The notes: generated by a model not told the origin, from the sequence alone. Positions 49,599-60,300 are shown, counted from the first letter of the stretch. The stretch is 64,000 nt of DNA from Lonicera japonica (GCA_021464415.1 CM038463.1:116838790-116902789); one strand, 5' to 3'. Numbers and translations: made by a program.

Positions 49599-50831
49599 TC
49601 AATCAGTAGCAGAGTGCAGAATCCTCTCCCTCTCGAAGGCATGATATGAAGCAAGAACGGTCTCATCTGTCACTAAAGTATCTGCATACCTAAACCATCT
49701 CATCAGCATCGGATCATACTCAATGGTCTGACGAACTCGATGCCATATATGCAACACCACATCGGACCGTGTCACCTGGATAGTGCCAAACTCCGTACCA
49801 TGAAATTGACGAGTTTAACGAGAAGACCACAAACTTTGCAGAGTCATCTCTAATCGTGGGGTAATCAAGAGAGCAATAGAAGAGAAGTCTCTCAAAGGTA
49901 GAGGAACCCAGAGAGGGACATTGAACTGCTTAGTCAATCGCTCGGGTATGTAAAACGATGTCTCCCTCAAACCACGAAATCGAAGATAGTTCTGCCCACC
50001 CATGCTCATGATCATAATCCTTAACCTCCACCATGGAACATCCCACCAAATAACAGAGCCCAACTCCAAAAACCGAATGGTCCAATCAAAAGATGTCCGA
50101 CGAGAAGACCTAGCATAATCATACCGAAGAAAGAAATCTTGTGTGTCCCAAAGCAAGCGTGGCTCCAGAAATCGAAACCTCTCCGTCAACCATATGTATA
50201 ACAGAAACGGGCTACCCCAAAAAACCTCACTCTGACCCTGTACCAATGCATCCAAACCATTTAGCATCTCCGCTAATAGAATCGGAGTCACCAAATGTCG
50301 ATGCCTAGCCTTCGATACAACTCGAACGATCAAGGGGTCGACTAAAACAGCATCTCCCGTAACCAACAGCATATAAGAAAAAGCACAAAAGAGACATACC
50401 GCAGTCCATCCCGAATAATATGTCGGGTCATCGCCCTGTCGTGTGAAGAACTCCATTATCTGGCCTAGATGGAGCTGTCCCTCTACTATCATGGATCTAC
50501 ACTCACCCTCTCGCAATCCCAAGAATTCCGCCAACATAACCCGGGGGCTCCAGCTATCTCTCAAAGAAGCTAGTGTCCAAGCTACATCCTGCCGCATTAG
50601 TACAGTGAACTCCTCGATAGTCGGACACAGCTCATCCAGACCAATACGGAAGCAATGATCCACTGGGTCCCAGAAATCCACTATCCCTCGCAAAAAAAAC
50701 CAGTTGATCTCATGAGTATACCAACGATGCAAATGGCTGAGATCACCCCAGTTTAGACCACAGTCGGCCTCAGCTAGAGCAAGATAATCGGTCAAAAGAG
50801 TAAAAGCAGAACGGGTATGGAAGGATGACAT
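49599..50831 (-). pseudogene. Antisense gene 1 of the Tat element, plant-mobile-domain-like protein
   Basis: A 410-codon frame on the strand opposite to pol. Residues from MSSFHTRSAF carry a conserved pattern (LHRWYTHEINWFFLRGIVDF, then DFWDPVDHCFRIGLDELCPT) like the plant mobile domain/DUF7745 proteins encoded by antisense genes of Tat elements and by MULE transposons; function unknown. Trp- and Leu-rich helices follow (GWTAVCLFCAFSYMLL, RFLELGSVIWWDVPW). A single in-frame TAA at 49817-49815 interrupts it after residue 338; reading continues 71 codons to TGA 49601-49599. The stop fits a C-to-T change of CAA. The start at 50831 is preferred to an upstream Met at 50909 because a TATA box (50927-50920) would place the RNA start between them. 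The gene is nearly intact and has its own promoter. Confidence 0.8.
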
Positions 50832-50919
50832 ATTGATAAGAAGGAGAAGGTAAACTTTTTTTAAGGAAAAATGTAGAATGAATAAGATGTGAAGTGAGAA
50901 AAAGGGCAAATTCGCTCGT

Positions 50920-51028
50920 TATTTATAGCACATTGTACATGTTAACCGCACGGCTGGACCCCAACCGTAAGGTTGGCTCCCAACTGTACGGTTGGCAGCC
51001 AACCGTGCGGCTACCCTTTGCGGTTGGC
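50920..51028 (-). promoter_or_regulatory. Promoter of antisense gene 1 with palindrome array
   Basis: Minus-strand TATAAATA at 50927-50920, about 90 bases before the start codon at 50831. Upstream of it (50946-51028) lie five CCGNNCGG-like units with GGTT/AACC arms (around 50946, 50964, 50983, 51003 and a half unit near 51020), the same sequence type as the array in the family A LTR. The spacing from array to TATA is short in both promoters. No other part of the surrounding 400 bases resembles the LTR. Confidence 0.7.
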
Positions 51029-51444
51029 CCTTACCCTTGTTCAAATTTTTTGACCTTTTTGGAACTTGTTACAATCTATCATGACAGAGATGTTGTTAGA
51101 CATTATTTAAGAAGAACGATCCATCATTTACATCCATATAGGTTTAATAATTACTTGCCAACATACATACTTAACCATTTTTATAATCAAATTTGCAACA
51201 AATTTGTCACATTCTCATATTTTAAACATATAACATCACACACAAGCATACTTTTTTCCAAAATAAGCACTTCATTTATTAATTAATAAAAACCCAATCA
51301 CACTAATTTATAATTTAAAATAACCAACTTGTTCAAAAAAAAAACCACAAATACATCTAAATTAAAGAAGTTTTTATCAAAAAACCTAAGACCAACACTA
51401 AGAAACCATCAAACCATCAAAAAGGAACCATCACACTAAAACCA
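51029..51444. other. Spacer between the two antisense genes
   Basis: AT-rich, no supported coding region. It carries the distal upstream part of the antisense gene 1 promoter and the 3' flank of antisense gene 2. Confidence 0.6.
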
Positions 51445-51653
51445 TCAACATTGAGGGGAAGGGGGAGGATCCATCGTATGCGGGCGCTTTGCCTCTGTTT
51501 CACCAACGCCCTCAGCTGGACTCTCTGAAGCTGTACGACCGCGGCCCTGAGGTGGAGGACCGAGCCTAGAAGTCCGATCCAATTGCTGCACAGACTGAGA
51601 AGGCACCGCTGATCGGGAACGCGAGCGAGATGGATGGTAGGTAGCCGTCACGT

Positions 51654-53002
51654 TGTGAACACCCCAATCCACGACTCTCGTGTGAACCTAACAAGAATTC
51701 TGCATCAAGTCTTGAGTCATCATGCATACAAGAGACTGTTAGGAAAAACCCTGATTTTCGAGCACGTTAGGAATTAACCACAACCTTGTTGCCACTTCGC
51801 TTACCAGGACGGGGATCGACCTGCCCGGTCAGGTCGCGGGGTGCGGGGCAGCGCCCCGTTAGAAAAATTGCATTTTTTTGACAGCCAGCCGCACGCCTCC
51901 AACCGCACGGTTGGCTCCCAACCGTGCGGTTGGCGCATACCCTAGCCGCACGGTTGGCTCCCAACCGTGCGGTTGGCGCATACCCTAGCCGCACGGTTGG
52001 CTCCCAACCGTACGGTTGGCTCCGAGCCGCAAGCCCGAGCCGCACGCCCTAGCCGCACGCTCCCTCCCTAGCCGTACGGCTGGCTCCTAGCCGCGCGGCT
52101 ACCCTGGTCATTTTTCTGCATTTTTCCTCTATAAATAGGACCTTTGGGCTCTCATTTTAAGACATCAACACTCAATAGTGTTTTTAGTAAGTAGGAACTC
52201 TGTCAAAAATTATTAGAGAGTCATTTTAGAGAAATTCTGAGAGAAAGTTTCCGAGAGAGAATTTCCGAGAGAGAGTTTTTAGAAAGAGAAAATCTTGAGA
52301 GAGAAAGTTCTAGAGAGAGAAGGAAGCAAGCAAGGCAACAAGGCAAGGCTCTCATTTCTTCGGCAAGCGCATCAGGTACGTCTATCTACAACCTTTCTTA
52401 ATTTCAATATCGCATTTAAGTATTCATTTTTAATATAGAAAATTAGATAACTTGCAAAGAAGTTCATTGCTTTCAAATAAATCCTTTCTAAGTTTTACAA
52501 GAAATCTAAAATCCGTTTTGACACATTTTCAAAACAAACAAAAATACAAAAAATAGTTTCCAAAAGAATGGAACTACGAGACTCTGATTTCATTCTACGA
52601 ATGAATACGTAGGCGCTCGCAAAGCTCGAGTCTGATTTCAAAATATTGTTTTAAACTAAACTTATCCGGAAAGGACTATTCTGAAAACCATTCGAACTAC
52701 TTGCAAGATATCTAAAATAGGAATTAGATACATGATCCATTAAGAGACCGAAAGGGCGAATTGGGTGCCTAACATCTTCCCAATTCGTAACGTAGTTCCC
52801 GAACCCTAGCAAAGTCAATTTTCAAAATAAATCTCTGGTTTCAAACGTATGAAAGATAGTTCATTTTCGAATTATCCTTCGTACGATCTTTTGTTTATTT
52901 TCTCGTAAAACAAACTGGCAACTCTACAAAACACGTTTTTCAAATAAAACCGAGAACGAGGACTCTTTTCTTCTTCTCGGGGTATGGGTCCGGATTCTCA
53001 CA
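51654..53002 (+). mobile_element. Solo LTR of Tat family A (copy A3), 1349 bp
   Basis: TGTGAACACC...GATTCTCACA flanked by CACGT at 51649-51653 and 53003-53007. It contains the hairpin CGGGGCAGCGCCCCG (51844-51858), the best-preserved palindrome array (51902-52100), and TATAAATA at 52130-52137. It inserted in an exon of antisense gene 2, so a related element was active after this Tat copy had landed. Confidence 0.95.
51902..52100. repeat. Palindrome array in LTR A3 upstream of the TATA box
   Basis: Eight CCGNNCGG cores (51904, 51922, 51946, 51965, 51989, 52008, 52072 and 52090). The first six form three 43-bp tandem units, each holding a CCGCACGG/CCGTGCGG or CCGTACGG pair with GGTTGG and CCAACC arms. 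The last core, CCGCGCGG, ends about 32 bases before TATAAATA. Confidence 0.88.
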
Positions 53003-53692
53003 CACGTCACCTACCAAACGCCGACTGTACTTCCCTACGTACTCCGTCGGGAAGGAAGCCATAAAGGTCAACAACCCGTAGGCGTTGAAGTAGCTCCTCA
53101 GCAACTCGGCTACCTCTCGAAGCTGGAATAGACCCATCTGTCAATAACAATCATGAAATACATCACTATTCATAAACGCCACGAAATATAATATACTTTT
53201 TACACTTATTAAAATCATACCTCCTCGTCTGAAACATGAGCCAAGGCCCCTATCTGCTCGTCATCCACCGACATGTCAGGAATCCGGTACTGCTTCAGAT
53301 GCCCAAAATCCATGTAAGGAATATCTTTCGGGTACTCGGGGATCGCATAAGATGTCGACGCACCACCAGCATGTGACGGACTAGCCTCGGATCCACCAAC
53401 TCCTTCACCCACCGGGGGGATATCCTCCTCAGACTCTTCCATCCTCTCCGACTCCGGAGCCACCTCCTTCCCTTTTCCCTTGTCACCTCCCTCACATGCC
53501 AGAGCCTGTCCTATACTCGTATCCGCCCCTAATTGAGCCGTGAACTCTCCTACATCTCAAAAAACAATGCCACGAGCAGCACTCGATGATGGAGTAGATA
53601 ACGAATAGGGTCTTAAGCCAATAGATCCAGCACCAGGAGACCTAACAGGAGTACGTATCAATGGCGAGAAGGAAACGTACTAAGCCCAATCC

Positions 53693-55538
53693 TGTTAGAG
53701 TGATATACTAAAAGCCATAATTTTCTTGTTGGTTTGGATATGTTATAAACTTGGTTTTGCTATTTTAATAAGAATCTTTATAGGCAATGGTTGTATTATA
53801 TTATTTATTTAAATATTGTGCATGTGTGTCTTTTATTCCATATAGTAGATGATTTAGTGTGTAGATTATAGTTTACACACAGACGATCATATCATTGGTT
53901 CTTGTGAAATATAAGTTTAATGGTTCATAATCTTAGATGGAATTGGACACCCATCAGTAGGATTGTAGCACAAGTTTTAGTAGTTTATCTTAACTATAGA
54001 AAACGGTATAGTTTGAACTCGTTGTGCTAGTACACTTTATGTGTATTGAACATGACCAGTTTGGGTTAATTGTTTTTATACTGACTATATAAAACAATTT
54101 AAAATCCCATGATTATTATGATTATTTATGCTCTTAATCTTAAAATAATTAATAGACATATATATATAGTGTTTGTTGTTTTGACTCATTAAGAGTGAGA
54201 TTCATTTATGGATCAATAATCTTCGTGAGTTGGATGAAGACACTATATGTATGATGAATATTAATTATTGACGGAATCCATGTTCCGGTATAGGGATTGA
54301 TGATAGCCCCTTGAGAAGCTTATAAGTTTTGATCATATCAAACCCTGTAGGTGGATTATGTTAATCCGACATATCAAATAAGTTAAGTGGTAGGCTCAAG
54401 GATTAAGAAGTCATTTAAATATACTTGTCAGTAATTTAATTTAAATGATGGTTAGCTGTAATCTTAACGTGGAGAGAATAATAAGTATTTAATAACAAGG
54501 ATCTCAAAATATAATTTTGAAATAAGGACGGGACTGTAATTATAATTCTTTAGTATTGTGAATTATAATTTATGAAAGGAACTAATTCATAGTGGAATTA
54601 GGATTCCAACTTTCCATAGGAAGCCCAAACACTTATTTCTCCTTAAGGTCCCTATCGTAGCCTTATATATACGCTGGCCTTGTCTCTTCTCATCATAATA
54701 ATAATTCTCATAAGTTAGGGTTTGTTCTATTGAGAGAGGATAAAATCTTGGTGATACTGTAGCCCACACTCGATGCAAGATTTAATGGCGGACAGAATAC
54801 GATAGAAGATCTTTAGGTTTTCGGTACTGTTGTCGTAAATTAATCGTAACTTTTGATCGCACCATTGGATCGGGCTGATTTTTGGATACGTCGTTTGGAA
54901 CGCAAAGTTAATAATATAACGCGAAAAATCAGGACGATCAGAAGTCGTTTCGGTGGCGAAAATAATCGATTTTTGCAGCCCAGCGAGTATTAAAAAATCT
55001 GACCAAATCGTAATTTGATTCTTATAGGGTTTTAGCAATAGTTTATTGTTCAATCTATACGCAATATTAAATGATCCTGTATTTATTATCCATCAATTGG
55101 TATCAGAGCGATTAGTTTTCTTTGATACTGCGTACGTATTGAACTGGCCATGTTATATAGTTAAATCTATTCATACATGTTGTTGTTAGATAGAACGTAG
55201 AACTCGTTAATCCTTATTTTGTAGTGTTCTTGTCCCGCTGTTATGGTCACGTAATTATGTTTTATGTGATTGGATCCCACGATATTTTTATTCGTGGTTA
55301 ATTTTAATGTGCATGATGATTTGGGTTTTATTCATGGTTGTAAATTAAATTTAGATCAAACTTGTGAACTCTTTAAAATGAGGCATAGGATCTATGTAAT
55401 TTTATTTACAGTTTAGATATAATAGTTTATCTGTGAACTCTTTAAATAGAGGTATATGACCTTTGTATCTAAGATTGCAGTTTCTTTAACAAAGAACGTT
55501 GAAGAAGGCGTTTCCACCAAGGTTGATTACTGACATAG
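53693..55538 (+). mobile_element. Copia family B, 5' LTR and leader (B7)
   Basis: The 5' LTR runs from TGTTAGAGTG at 53693 to 55095 (TATCCATCA), then primer site TTGGTATCAGAGC (55097-55109) and 430 bases of leader similar to B2 (24546 onward). It breaks off at about 55538 within GACATAG, where LINE sequence begins. No gag is present. It cuts antisense gene 2 of the Tat element on the left; its right partner is not in view. Confidence 0.85.
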
Positions 55539-56462
55539 TAGTTGGGCAGTGGTGGGGTTCCCATTGAGGGAGAAAAAACTCCATTGTTTATTATCAAAAT
55601 AACAGAACTTTATGGGTCATTAGAGAGAGGCTTACTTGGGGGAACCACAGTGTTCTTTTCTAATGGTTTTTACTGATTTAACACCTGTAGAAGCTGAGCT
55701 TCAATGGAGTCTACATGGGACTTGTGGATGAAATCTTGAACCAACTCTTCACCAATATGGACAAATTTTTTGTGCTGAGCTGCTTGGTCTAAGTAAGCAC
55801 CTTGGGTATGAACCTTATCATAGTAATTGACTTGAGGATGGGGCTCTTGTCTACCATTCACCATGGTAGAAACCATGCTTAAAAGCTATTGGTTTTACTC
55901 AGCCAAGTTTTTCTGCAACATTAGGAATTGGGAAATATTCGAGGGGGAAGGTACTCATGGATGGTGGTGGTATTGCTGTGCATGTAAGGTTGATGTAGCA
56001 ACAAAGGAGGGGGGCATGGATAGCAGGAGTCGGCGTGTGGTGGCGCGTGTATCTCATCATTGTTGGTGGAATTAAAATCATGTAACTGGCATGAGGTACC
56101 TAGGTGCCCAGAAATGAAAGGGTGAGGCATGGGAATATTATTGGGGTATTTTTGAGAGGGTTACGGTGGTGGTAGGGGAAGAGATGGTGGCGCGTGAGGC
56201 GCGTGGGGGAGCAACTGTGGTGGCGCGTGAGGAGCGTGGGAATCAGCAGCAGGGCACGGACAGTGTGCATATGGTAATGGGAGGGGAATGGAAACTTGGT
56301 GGTGTGAGGTGGCCGGAGGGTGATGGTTGGTCGCTGAAAAACTCATGGAGGTGGCCGGAAAACTCATGGGAATAAAAAATTAATAAAAGTGGGAGGAGAG
56401 AGGTTGGAGAGAATTTTTGCACTTTCTCTCTCTAGAAATTTTCATTGCTTTTTCAAAGTAGC
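55539..56462 (-). mobile_element. 5' part of a second LINE (LINE2)
   Basis: The minus-strand frame 55876-55670 reads HIGEELVQDFIHKSHVDSIE then AQLLQVLNQ, clearly related to the ORF1 N-terminus of LINE1 (near 63690-63625: LGDELVHEFIQ, LLQVLNQ). Upstream of it (55877-56460) is a leader with CACGCGCC motifs, also seen in the LINE1 leader at 63960-64000, and a GAGAGAGAAAG start. The copy ends at the Copia B7 junction soon after LLQVLNQ, so more than 5 kb of LINE is missing. Its 5' end abuts the telomeric repeat. Confidence 0.7.
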
Positions 56463-56673
56463 TTTAGGGTTTAGGGTTTAGGGTTTGGGGTTTGGGGTTT
56501 AGGGTTTGGGGTTTGGGGTTAGGGTTTAGGGTTTAGGGTTTAGGGTTTAGGGTTTAGGGTTTAGGGTTTAGGGTTTTAGGGTTTAGGGTTTAGGGTTTAG
56601 GGTTTAGGGTTTAGGGTTTTAGGGTTTAGGGTTTAGGGTTTAGGGTTTAGGGTTTAGGGTTTAGGGTTTAGGG
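56463..56673 (+). repeat. Interstitial telomeric repeat (TTTAGGG)n, about 210 bp
   Basis: About 30 copies of the plant telomere heptamer TTTAGGG; the left third has several TTTGGGG variants and a TTAGGG, and the right two thirds are nearly perfect apart from two inserted T residues. Its right edge runs into 12 T (56674-56685), the poly(A) of LINE1 on the other strand; its left edge is the 5' end of LINE2. Confidence 0.97.
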
Positions 56674-56685
56674 TTTTTTTTTTTT

Positions 56686-57386
56686 AAACCTCTAAGACCT
56701 AAAAGGTCATAGAGTCATCCATAAATAACTAAAAAGAAGGTGGGAGAGACAAAAGGGCCCTCTCCAAGACCCAAAAAGCCAAACAACAATGAGAGAAATA
56801 AAATTGGTTAATGGACTTAGGTACACATGCCTAAGTCCACTATCCAATTTAAAAATACTACCACCTGAAACATTGCTAGCTATAGCAATATGAGAAATGT
56901 AAATATTACAAGAGGTGGTGTAAAAGACATCAACATCAAAAAACCAAATTTCTGCAGTGTTGGAGCTGTGAACAGTAATTCTGCAGAAAACCAGAGAATG
57001 AGCAGTAGCAGTAGGGGCTGAATTGCTGCTAGAGAGAAAGTTAAAGATATCCTTGTGATGCTTCTTCAAACTGGAGGGCCAGAGGAGAGGGGAGCAGCAG
57101 AAAAGCTTGCAGAGCAGAATTCTGCAGGTGTGGATTTTGCAGATAATGGGGGCAGGAAAGAGTGCACTATGAGGCTGGTTTGATATACTCCACAAAACCA
57201 TTTCTGTCCCTCAAAATCTCCTGGTTATTAGGAGACTTATTAACACCATTAAAGTGAGTCTCTGAAGTCCACTTCTCTGGACAGTTGCAGCAGGAATTGT
57301 TGCTGTGGATAGGGGTTCTGCAGAATATCTGCAGAAACTCTGGGCAGTGTGCTCCAAGTTGCAGAACTTTGAGGACTGGAAACCAG
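56686..57386 (-). other. LINE1 3' untranslated region
   Basis: About 700 bases between the ORF2 stop and the poly(A), without a supported reading frame. It has several CTGCAGAA-type repeats on the plus strand (57000-57370), which are part of the element. Confidence 0.75.
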
Positions 57387-60300
57387 TTACTTGAATCTGT
57401 AATTTGGTAAGCATGCATAGTCATGGGCCAGAAAGTTGTTTATTTGAGGGGGGTAAGAGTCCCACCAAGTGAGAGCATTGTGACCAAGGCCCATTTTAGA
57501 GAGAGCATCAGCAGCTTGGTTGCCTTCTCTGTAAACATGTGAAGCATGATGTTGGATCTGCTGAAGCTGGCTTAGACAATTAACCCATTCATTGTGCAAC
57601 TGCCATGGAGGCTTAAAGGATGGATTGTTTATGCATTTCACCACAGTTTCTGAGTCAAGTTCAAACCAGATTTTCTTCCATTTCTTTGTCCAAGCTATAT
57701 TAACAGCAGTAATGAAGGCCAACAGTTCTGCAGCAAAAGCATTCTGGATTCCTATGTATTTGCAGAAGCAGCCTTTCGAGAATCCTCTACTTGTTCTGAA
57801 AATGCCCCCTATGGCTGCCTTACCTGGAGATCCCAAGGCCATCCCATCAGTGTTGACCTTGATCCACTGAGTGTGTGGAGGGATCCAGAGAACTTCTATG
57901 ATCCTGGGGGAGCTATTGAGGTTGCCTTTGACACCAATTTTGCTGAGAATTGAGAGATCCACCATGGAGTTGTTCATGGTGCCATTCATGAGGTATGAAA
58001 GGTCCATGATCCAGCCTTTGAGATGATGAAGAGTGCTAGAAATAGCAGAGATCTTCTGTTGAAACATAGCTTGATTTCTGGCTTCCCAAATTAAATGGAA
58101 AGAGATAAGGCATCCACTAATCCATAGATTATGAATTTGGGAGCTCATTTTGACCTTGCATATAAATCTCCATAAATCTGGGAGATTTTGAGGGACAGAA
58201 ATGGTTATATGGAAGACATCAAACATCCATTTCCAAATTGTGGAAGCATATGGGCATTTGAGAAAAACATGCTCAGCATTCTCTAATTTCCTTTTGCAAA
58301 TTTCACACCTAGAGACAAATGTCATGCCTCTTCTTTGTAAGCTATCTTGAGTTGGAAGTTTGTTCAACAACAATCTCCAAACAAGGCAGGAAACTCTAGG
58401 AGGGATGAATTTCTTCCATAAGCAAGTGGCCCAATGGACTGGTTTACTCTGACAGTAGAATTGATAGGCCTGTTTGAAAGAGAGATCACCTTTGGGAGAA
58501 TGAGGCCACACCATATTATCACTTTGGGGTTTGTTTGGAAGAGTGATTTGGTTAATTTCCTGCAGCAAGAAAGGGAATTGATGTTGGAACCAAACAGGCA
58601 CTCTCCATTTGTTCTCAGCAATGAAGCTACTTACACTGCTCTTATTCTTTAGAAGGACCTGTGGACAGAGAATGGGAGAGGAGGGAAGCCAAATGTCCTC
58701 CCAGAGGTTGATACTGCACCCATTACCTATCACCCAATGAGCTTGATCATGAATGTCTTTGAGGGCCTCTTTGATACCAGGCCATATGGATGAAACCTTG
58801 TAAGTATTGGGAGCTCTAGAATGCATAATATTGAACCTGCTTTTGACAAGCATGCTCCATTGACTGTCAGAGTGAATCAGATCCCAAGAAAGCTTTAAAA
58901 TCCCAGCTTTGTTCACTGATCTAATATTTCTCACACCTAGCCCACCATGATGCTTGGGAGAACATACAATTTGCCAGGCCACAGTAACAGTTTTTCTGCC
59001 TGCAATGTCACCTGTCCACAGGTAGTTTCTGAACCATTTTGAGACAGTGTTGAGGAGATTCACAGGCCACTTGTAGACCATGAATGAATGCAGGAGCATG
59101 GGCATGGCAACTGATTTTATCAATTCAGCTCTACCAGCAATGCCTTTCCATCCTTCAAGTTTGATTCTCACCTTGTCAGCTAAGGGTTGTAAATGGATGG
59201 TTTTGGGTTTTCCTTTGAAAATAGGAACCCCAAGGTAGACAAAGGGGGCATTTCCAGCAGTCATCCCCAGAAGATTGGTGATTTCTGTCTTCCTGTGCAC
59301 TGCCCCTTTACCAAAGTAGACTTTACTTTTTTGGTAATTGATTAGCTGACCTGAGGCTGAGGAGTATTCATCTAAAATTTTTAGAATGTGCTTTATGTTG
59401 TGTTTATCTCCTCTACAGAAAATCATAACATCATCAGCATATAAAGAATGAGTGGGGGCTGCACAGTCTTTGAGAGATGATATAGGTTTGAGTAAACCTT
59501 TACTAGCTTGAATGCTAATGTGTCTACTCAGCACTTCTTCTGCAAGGCAAAATAAAATGGGGCTGAGAGGGTCTCCTTGCCTCACTCCTCTATTACAACT
59601 AAAATATCCACAAGGGGTTCCATTGATCAGAATAGAGAGTTTGGCTGAGTAGAGGATGGCTTGGATCCATTGTATGAAGACAGCATTGAATCCAAAAGCT
59701 TGTAGCACTGTGAACAAGAAACTCCAGTCCAGGGTATCAAAAGCCTTAGCAATATCAATTTTGATTGCTATATTTCCCCCAAAACTCTTCCTATCAAGCA
59801 TGTTAAAACACTCTGAGGTTATCCCAATGGAACTGTGTATCTGTCTTCCTCTGATAAAACCATTTTGTTGAGTGGAGATGAGTTTAGGAGCAATTAAGGC
59901 CAGCCTCTCACTCAGGATTTTGGGGATGACTTTGAAAATGAAATTGGCAAGAGCAATTGGCCTGTAACTGGTGATGGAGTCAGCATTGGGGCATTTTGGG
60001 ATGAGAGTCACAAAGTTGGAGTTAAAGCCTGGAAGAATCCATCCATTTTGAAAGAAGATTTTGATGGCATTGCAAACTGTGGTTCCCACAATGTGCCAGC
60101 AATTTTGGAAGACAGCACCAGGGAATCCATCAGGACCTGGAGCAGAATTGGGATTCAATGAGAAAACAGCTTTTTTGATCTCTTCATCAGTAGGGATAGT
60201 GCTTAGCATGATATTATCTACATCAGAAACCAGGTGAGGGATGACATGAGGCACCAAAGATTGGTTATTTGTGTGATTTTGAGAGCTGTAAAGGGTATGG

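Larger units (their letters stand above)
19585..53692 (+). mobile_element. Tat-lineage (Ogre-like) Gypsy retrotransposon, heavily interrupted
   Basis: One element can be followed in pieces: 5' LTR 19585-20863, primer site 20865-20882, leader 20864-21499 and 34586-35067, gag 35068-37140, protease 37141-37657 plus 39125-39352 plus 43220 onward, RT 43317-44615, RNase H and integrase 47034-49297, then two antisense genes 49599-50831 and 51445-53692. The lineage call rests on the KKF/KKL-type RNase H block (EQAIYYLSKKL), the gag-protease linker, and antisense genes between pol and the 3' end, which are known in Tat/Grande-like elements. The 3' LTR was not found. Intervening insertions are listed separately. 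Several stops, a frameshift and loss of the RT core make it inactive. Confidence 0.85.
51445..53692 (-). pseudogene. Antisense gene 2 of the Tat element, with intron, split by a solo LTR
   Basis: Minus-strand gene of unknown function, 3' part only. Exon 1 reads from the Copia B7 edge to 53221, with one in-frame TGA (53559-53557); it is acidic and Gly/Ser-rich (SERMEESEEDIPPVGEG, DIPYMDFGHLKQYRIPD). A canonical intron GTATGA...TTGACAG follows at 53220-53138 (83 bp, phase 0). Exon 2 starts MGLFQLREVAELLRSYF (53137) and is interrupted at 53003 by solo LTR A3. With the LTR and one CACGT removed, the frame continues at 51648 with TATYHPSRSRSRSA, a basic Arg/Ser then Pro-rich tail ending at TGA 51447-51445. 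The Arg/Ser tail could bind nucleic acid; this is inference. The N-terminal part is cut off by B7. Confidence 0.7.

Noticed and set aside
50832..50909. Upstream Met of antisense gene 1
   Set aside because: It lies within about 20 bases of the TATA box, so upstream of the probable RNA start.
55863..56375. Small Gly/Ala-rich or Pro/His-rich frames on both strands
   Set aside because: Low-complexity leader of LINE2; frames on both strands are equally open.
56463..56673. A true chromosome end
   Set aside because: The array is short, has variant repeats and is flanked by LINE sequence on both sides, so it is interstitial in this assembly.
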